Assembly (NCBI GenBank): GCA_002418295.1
Contig: DIDU01000170.1
Span: 354-7,449, forward strand
DNA: 7,096 bases
Direction of reading: 5' to 3'
Origin: Carnobacterium sp. UBA5792
GTDB lineage: Bacteria; Bacillota; Bacilli; Lactobacillales; Carnobacteriaceae
Part shown: positions 4,766 through 7,096 of the stretch, one piece after another
Layout of the letters: each line of letters opens with the position of its first letter
Numbering within the stretch: the first letter of the stretch is position 1
Translations under genes and position numbers: made by a program
The notes under the pieces: generated by a model
The model's database searches: none
Told to the model about the DNA's origin: nothing
What the model saw: the letters and a program-made list of their open reading frames with translations, nothing else

Positions 4766-6718
4766 TTATTGCTCCAGTTCTTCTAGTTCGATGCTTTTTT
4801 CTTCCCATTCAGTTAAGAGTTGTTCATTTCTTGTTTGTAAAGCTGTCAATTTTCCATTGAGTTCTTGAACCTGGATATGGTCTCCAAAAACTTCAGGTTC
4901 GGTCAATTGAAGTTCAATCGCTTCGACCTCTTGCTCCAGTTCAGTCATTTCATTTTCAAGTGCTTCAATTCTTCTACTTAATTGACGAACTTTTTTTTGA
5001 GTCTCTTTGTTTATTTCCCGATGGTTTTTGTTTGTTAAAGAGGCGTTTCCGACAACTTGTTTATCTTGTTCGGCCGCTTCTGCTAGCTGTTGCAATTCTT
5101 CTTGCTGTGCTTTTTTTTCAATATAATAATCATAATCCCCTAGGTAAAGGGTACTTCCTTCTTCAGACAATTCGACCACCGCTGTAGCTAAACGGTTAAT
5201 AAAATAACGGTCATGAGAAACAAATAAAAGGGTACCATCGAAATCAATCAATGCGTTTTCCAAGACTTCCTTACTGTCGATATCCAAATGGTTAGTCGGC
5301 TCATCCAGCACTAGAAAATTATCACGGTGCAAGGATAATTTAGCTAAAGCTAATCGTGCTTTTTCGCCTCCGCTTAGACTGGAAACACCTTTTTCTACAT
5401 CATCACCTGTAAATAAAAAACTACCTAAAATGCTGCGAATATCTTTTTCAGGTGTAGTGGGATGCTCGTCCCATAATTCATTGAGTACCGATTTTTTAGA
5501 ATGTAGGTTTGCTTGTTCTTGGTCATAATACCCCAAATCAACATTAGCTCCTAACTGCTTATTTCCTTGAATTAAAGGCAAATCACCGATCAAAGACTTC
5601 AACAAAGTAGATTTTCCAATCCCGTTGGGGCCAACTAATGCAATTGAATCATATTTTCGAATTTCTAATTCAATTGGGGCAGATAAAATTTGTTCTTTGT
5701 ATCCAATAGCACCATCTGTTAAAGTTAAAACCACATTTCCGCTTTCTTTATTGGATTGAAAACGAAAATGTGCAGATTTTTCATCACCTTGAGGCCGATC
5801 CATCCGGTCCATTTTTTCCAATTGTTTTCGACGGCTCTGGGCACGTTTAGTTGTAGAAGCACGGACTAAATTACGGTTGACAAAATCTTCTAATTTAGCA
5901 ATTTCTGTTTGTTGTTTCTCATATTCTTTCCATTCTTGTTCCAGTTGTGCAGCTTTTAAAGTTAAATATTTGGAATAATTGCCTTTATAATGGGTTATTT
6001 TCTGTCGGCTGATTTCATAAACTTCATTAACTACTTTGTCTAAAAAGTACCGGTCATGAGAAACGATCAATAAGGCTCCATGGTAAAGTTGTAAATAGTT
6101 TTCAAGCCAATTTAATGTTTCAATATCTAAATGGTTGGTCGGCTCATCTAAAATCAATAAGTCTCTTTTTTCTAATAATAGTTTAGCCAAAGCTAATCGA
6201 GTTTTTTGGCCTCCAGATAGTTGGCGAATGTCTTTTGCATAATCTTCTTCATAAAAACGAAAACCATGCAAAACAGAACGAATTTCAGCTTCATAACCGA
6301 AACCATTGGCTGCTCGAAAATCATGTTGAAGCTGATCATAACGGGCCAACGTTTTGTGATAGAGGGTTTCATCTGCCAGCAGCTCTGGGTCGCCCAGTTG
6401 GATCTCTGTCTGGCGCATTTCTTTTTCTAATTGGATCACCGGTTCAAAGACTTTTAACATTTCATCCCAAATAGAACTGGCAGAGTCTAGGCCGGTATTT
6501 TGTGCCAGGTATCCAATCGTCACATTTTTACTTTTAATAATTTGGCCTGCGTCTGGCTGTTCGACATCTGCAATCATTTTTAATAAAGTGGATTTTCCAG
6601 CACCATTGCGTCCTACTAAAGCTATTCTAGCGTTTTCTTGTATTTCTAAATAAATATTTTCAAAAAGCACATCTGCTCCAAAATAGCGCGCGACATGCTG
6701 AACTTGTAATAAAATCAT
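4766..6718 (-). CDS. ABC-F family ATPase, YdiF type
   Basis: This is a 650-residue soluble protein with two ABC ATPase domains and no membrane segment, so it belongs to the ABC-F class, which acts at the ribosomal E site on stalled or initiating ribosomes, and not to transporters. Domain 1 has Walker A GRNGAGKST (36-44), signature LSGGQ (167-171), Walker B LLILDEP (187-193, catalytic E192) and switch His H221. Domain 2 has GPNGIGKST (363-371), LSGGE (448-452), LVLDEP (469-474, E473) and H502. The charged linker at about 240-325 corresponds to the P-site tRNA-interacting region. Residues 570-650 are a Glu/Leu/Lys-rich coiled coil, as in the Uup and YdiF branches. The place between tsaD and rex matches that of B. 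subtilis ydiF. No antibiotic-resistance role is implied; resistance ABC-Fs usually have a longer, distinctive linker. GAGG at 6726-6729 lies 7 bases before the ATG. Confidence 0.93.
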   Translation of the reverse strand: MILLQVQHVARYFGADVLFENIYLEIQENARIALVGRNGAGKSTLLKMIADVEQPDAGQIIKSKNVTIGYLAQNTGLDSASSIWDEMLKVFEPVIQLEKEMRQTEIQLGDPELLADETLYHKTLARYDQLQHDFRAANGFGYEAEIRSVLHGFRFYEEDYAKDIRQLSGGQKTRLALAKLLLEKRDLLILDEPTNHLDIETLNWLENYLQLYHGALLIVSHDRYFLDKVVNEVYEISRQKITHYKGNYSKYLTLKAAQLEQEWKEYEKQQTEIAKLEDFVNRNLVRASTTKRAQSRRKQLEKMDRMDRPQGDEKSAHFRFQSNKESGNVVLTLTDGAIGYKEQILSAPIELEIRKYDSIALVGPNGIGKSTLLKSLIGDLPLIQGNKQLGANVDLGYYDQEQANLHSKKSVLNELWDEHPTTPEKDIRSILGSFLFTGDDVEKGVSSLSGGEKARLALAKLSLHRDNFLVLDEPTNHLDIDSKEVLENALIDFDGTLLFVSHDRYFINRLATAVVELSEEGSTLYLGDYDYYIEKKAQQEELQQLAEAAEQDKQVVGNASLTNKNHREINKETQKKVRQLSRRIEALENEMTELEQEVEAIELQLTEPEVFGDHIQVQELNGKLTALQTRNEQLLTEWEEKSIELEELEQ

Positions 6719-6749
6719 ATTATTTCCTCATTTCATCATTCTCTCTTCT

Positions 6750-6758
6750 AGTTTAGCA
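6750..6758 (-). promoter_or_regulatory. Probable extended -10 of the ABC-F gene
   Basis: On the minus strand TGCTAAACT gives an extended -10 (TGn at 6758-6756, TAAACT at 6755-6750), 4 of 6 to TATAAT, about 25 bases upstream of the ribosome site. The -35 region (6778-6773, TATCAG) is poor, which an extended -10 could offset. The leader would be short, about 25 bases. Confidence 0.35.
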
Positions 6759-6815
6759 TATAAGCTGTCATTCTGATATTGTTCTAAGCAATCTTGTTAG
6801 AAAAAAAGCAGGGAT

Positions 6816-6845
6816 TTCACAATCTTATATTGTGAATGTTCACAA
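6816..6845. promoter_or_regulatory. Cluster of three Rex-type half-sites (putative operator)
   Basis: Three copies of the heptamer TTGTGAA alternate in direction: TTCACAA (6816-6822), TTGTGAA (6830-6836) and TTCACAA (6839-6845). The right pair forms the perfect palindrome TTGTGAATGTTCACAA. The left pair forms an 8-bp-arm inverted repeat (6816-6823 with 6829-6836). The heptamers match the arms of the Rex consensus TTGTGAA-N4-TTCACAA, but here the inward-facing spacer is 2 bases, not 4. Rex autoregulation or control of both divergent genes is inferred from half-site identity and from the adjacent rex gene. Confidence 0.5.
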
Positions 6846-6914
6846 GATAAAACAGGGAAAAATCTGTTTTCTTTTTAAAAGTAAGAAAAAAAAACTAGTA
6901 TTCTCTTTAAAAGA

Positions 6915-6923
6915 TGCTATAAT
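6915..6923 (+). promoter_or_regulatory. rex: rex promoter, extended -10
   Basis: TGCTATAAT is a perfect extended -10 (TGn at 6915-6917, TATAAT at 6918-6923). No recognisable -35 is present 16-18 bases upstream (around 6894-6900), which an extended -10 tolerates. Transcription would start near 6930, giving a leader of about 104 bases that carries the 24-bp palindrome. Confidence 0.65.
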
Positions 6924-6951
6924 GACTAAGTCGAAGTAAAGGAAAGCTTGT

Positions 6952-6975
6952 GAATTTTCATTTAAATGAAAATTC
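6952..6975. promoter_or_regulatory. 24-bp perfect palindrome in the rex leader
   Basis: Bases 6952-6963 are the exact reverse complement of 6964-6975. In RNA this folds into a 10-bp stem with a TTAA loop. The heptamer TTGTGAA occurs as a direct repeat at both edges (6948-6954 and 6976-6982), 28 bases apart. It lies about 20-45 bases after the probable rex start. It could be a protein operator or a leader hairpin. It is not a terminator, since no T-run follows. Confidence 0.55.
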
Positions 6976-7033
6976 TTGTGAAAAAAATGTTATCTAATAA
7001 GATCATTTTAAAAAAACTTAACGGAGGAAGAAA

Positions 7034-7096
7034 ATGACTAATCCAACAGTACCAAAAGCAACCGCTAAAAGACTACCTATTTATTATCGCTATTTA
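7034..7096 (+). CDS. rex: Redox-sensing transcriptional repressor Rex (N-terminus only)
   Basis: Only the first 21 codons are inside the window; the frame is open at the right edge. The peptide PKATAKRLPIYYRYL (residues 7-21) is the conserved first helix of the Rex winged-helix DNA-binding domain; the B. subtilis protein has a nearly identical PQATAKRLPLYYRFL at this place. Rex proteins are dimers of about 210 residues that leave DNA when NADH binds their C-terminal Rossmann domain, and so control fermentation and anaerobic genes by the NADH/NAD+ ratio. The ATG at 7034 follows GGAGG (7023-7027) by 6 bases. The position next to an ABC-F gene and tsaD agrees with Firmicute gene order. The rest of the protein is not visible. 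Confidence 0.9.
   Translation, partial: MTNPTVPKATAKRLPIYYRYL

Larger units (their letters stand above)
6719..7033. other. Divergent regulatory spacer between the ABC-F gene and rex
   Basis: This 315-bp, strongly A+T-rich spacer contains no gene. From left to right it holds the ABC-F ribosome site (6726-6729) and -10 (6755-6750), three TTGTGAA-type half-sites (6816-6845), a low-GC hairpin with a T-run (6849-6876), the rex -10 (6918-6923), a long palindrome (6952-6975) and the rex ribosome site (7023-7027). The rex transcript would have a leader of about 100 bases. Confidence 0.75.

Noticed and set aside
4960..5187. Plus-strand open frames opposite the ABC-F gene (also 6221-6430 and 6235-6474)
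   Set aside because: They are antisense to the coiled-coil and ATPase coding regions and low in complexity. There is no independent start signal.
4766..6718. ABC-F gene as an antibiotic-resistance determinant
   Set aside because: Its length, C-terminal coiled coil and place between tsaD and rex fit the housekeeping YdiF group. Nothing in the sequence points to a ribosome-protection resistance subtype.
6849..6876. Hairpin AAAACAG/CTGTTTT (6849-6855 with 6864-6870) followed by CTTTTT, resembling a terminator or attenuator
   Set aside because: Only 7 bp, mostly A-T, with an 8-base loop, and it lies upstream of the rex -10 with no convincing promoter before it on the plus strand.

Overview
The window is ordinary-looking chromosomal DNA of a low-GC Gram-positive bacterium. 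AGGAGG-type ribosome sites, A+T-rich spacers with extended -10 boxes, and the order tsaB, two rimI-like genes, tsaD, a duplicated-ATPase ABC-F gene and rex point to the Lactobacillales. A Carnobacterium-like or other Carnobacteriaceae member is my best guess, made from memory of gene order and not from a search. I see no phage, plasmid, IS, CRISPR, tRNA or rRNA sequence.

Left part (1-1703). The left edge holds the end of a dispersed repeat that contains a strong hairpin. Two minus-strand genes follow: an extended short-chain dehydrogenase close to uronate dehydrogenase (129-872), and a small CsbD-family stress protein (1104-1319) with its own strand-specific terminator. A 384-bp divergent spacer holds the probable promoter of the next operon.

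Centre (1704-4569). This is a tight plus-strand operon. TsaB and TsaD are two subunits of the machinery that makes the universal t6A37 modification of ANN-decoding tRNAs. Between them lie two different GNAT acetyltransferases of the RimI family. The first two junctions overlap, so translational coupling is likely. The TsaE and TsaC partners are not in the window.

Right part (4570-7096). A structured repeat of about 172 bp fills the convergent gap between tsaD and a minus-strand ABC-F ATPase gene (YdiF type, acting on ribosomes). Its last 56 bp match the left edge of the window in inverted orientation at 54 of 56 positions. The ABC-F gene is divergent from rex, the NADH/NAD+-sensing repressor, of which only the first 21 codons are present. 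Their shared 315-bp spacer holds extended -10 boxes for each gene, a cluster of three Rex-type half-sites, and a 24-bp perfect palindrome in the rex leader.

The most interesting items are the dispersed structured repeat and the non-canonical operator-like architecture upstream of rex. The genes themselves belong to known families.
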